A DNA stretch of 53,488 nt from Actinomycetota bacterium (GTDB taxonomy: Bacteria > Actinomycetota > CADDZG01 > JAHWKV01): positions 614,142-667,629 of the forward strand of contig JAUJPC010000002.1 of the NCBI GenBank assembly GCA_030447305.1, given 5' to 3'. Each line of letters opens with the position of its first letter. Positions within the stretch are counted from its first letter, which is position 1. The notes beneath the pieces are model-generated. The model ran no database searches. It was not told the DNA's origin and worked only from the letters and a program-made list of their open reading frames with translations. This document shows, one piece after another, positions 53,017 to 53,488 of the stretch. A program made the translations under genes and the position numbers.

Positions 53017-53488
53017 ACGGAAGATCGCGCCTCGCATGACGGAGTCGACGGAGCGGGACGAGCCGGGCGGGCGTCGCCCGCTGAGGATCCAGTTCCTCGG
53101 CCACGCGACGGTGCTGATCGACCTCGACGGGACGAAGATCCTGACCGATCCGGTGCTGCGCGGCCGGATCTCGGCCTTGGCGCGCCACCGCTCACTGACA
53201 CGCGAGGTTTCCGCGGATCCGGTCGATGCGGTCTTGATCTCGCACATGCATCACGATCACCTGGACCTGCCCTCGCTTCGGCGGCTCGGGCCGAGAGTTC
53301 CGTTGCTCGTACCGCGACGCGCCGGTGCATTCCTCGCCCGGCGGGACTTCCGCAACGCCCGCGAGATGCAGGCCGGCGACGCGGTCGAGGTTGGCGCCGT
53401 CAGAGTCGTGGCGACCCGGGCCCGCCACATTGGGGGTCGGACGCCTGATGACCGACGACGGCCGCATGGTGGTGCAGGCGGGCTCGCC
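53006..53488 (+). CDS. MBL-fold metallo-hydrolase, 3' end outside the window
   Basis: About 160 residues visible. After a polar leader, RIQFLGHATVLIDLDGTKIL, then TDPVL, and the zinc motif SHMHHDHLDLP identify an UlaG/RomA-like metallo-beta-lactamase fold. Near 53,430 the frame appears to shift: GRLMTDDGRMVVQAGS continues in another frame. Base composition looks slightly different from genes upstream of the IS. The substrate is unknown; relatives act on lactones, phosphodiesters or N-acyl lipids. Confidence 0.75.
   Translation, partial: MTHERKIAPRMTESTERDEPGGRRPLRIQFLGHATVLIDLDGTKILTDPVLRGRISALARHRSLTREVSADPVDAVLISHMHHDHLDLPSLRRLGPRVPLLVPRRAGAFLARRDFRNAREMQAGDAVEVGAVRVVATRARHIGGRTPDDRRRPHGGAGGLA

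Noticed and set aside
41944-53488. Prophage
   Set aside because: No capsid, terminase, portal, tail or lysis genes are seen; an integrase with excisionase and replication-relaxation gene fits an integrative element better.

Overview
The window looks like a chromosomal segment of an uncultured, high-GC member of the Actinomycetota. Four things support this: a SepH/DUF3071 septation protein, an F420-type LLM oxidoreductase, a MoaD-MoaE fusion, and a GlgC/GlgM pair of the actinobacterial type. The metabolism suggested is a chemolithoautotroph or mixotroph. CO-dehydrogenase-type subunit genes and a dense set of molybdenum-cofactor genes lie just upstream of a red-type Calvin-cycle cluster.

Layout. 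(1) 0-3.5 kb, minus strand: coxM and coxS, a strong hairpin, two translationally coupled paralogous SAM methyltransferases, and the start of a gene opening with a perfect 16-residue repeat that runs off the window. No coxL is visible. (2) 4-10.7 kb: two XdhC/CoxI-type maturation genes, a third methyltransferase, a small GIY-YIG-like protein, a MogA-XdhC fusion, a MoaD-MoaE fusion and MoeA. (3) 10.8-18.6 kb: superoxide dismutase, ribulose-phosphate epimerase, phosphoribulokinase, a CbbR-type LysR regulator divergent from red-type RuBisCO (cbbL, cbbS), the activase cbbX, a small unknown protein and an inositol-monophosphatase-family enzyme that could act as an FBPase. (4) 18.7-30.2 kb: housekeeping genes (CBS pair, YceI, TrpD, SepH, GAPDH, GlgA/M, GlgC) and a striking fusion of an endonuclease-IV-like barrel to a LigD-type polymerase domain. 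(5) 30.4-41.9 kb: acyl-CoA synthetase, flavodoxin-like protein, LysM protein, DUF6457, HAD hydrolase, winged-helix protein, a broken cupredoxin lipoprotein, an operon with FabI, then NrdR, dUTPase and tRNA-Gly. (6) 41.9-53.5 kb, downstream of tRNA-Gly: an accessory region with a LuxR regulator, cupin, copper-type lipoprotein, IS3-like and IS481-like relics, a glycosyltransferase, and an integrase/excisionase/replication-relaxation module. The 3' tail of the replication-relaxation gene occurs a second time next to the tRNA. The window ends in a metallo-beta-lactamase-fold gene.

How it works together: Moco synthesis (Mog, MoaD/E, MoeA) and XdhC-type maturation would serve the molybdenum hydroxylase. 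Its electrons could support CO2 fixation by Prk, RuBisCO and CbbX under CbbR control. GlgC and GlgA/M would store the fixed carbon as glycogen or maltosyl-glucan.

Quality note: genes in the first 30 kb all read cleanly. From about 30.8 kb on, many recognisable genes are broken by single-base indels. This points to lower sequence quality or to decay, and it affects every call in that part. All identifications are by reading translated sequence and motifs; no database search was run.
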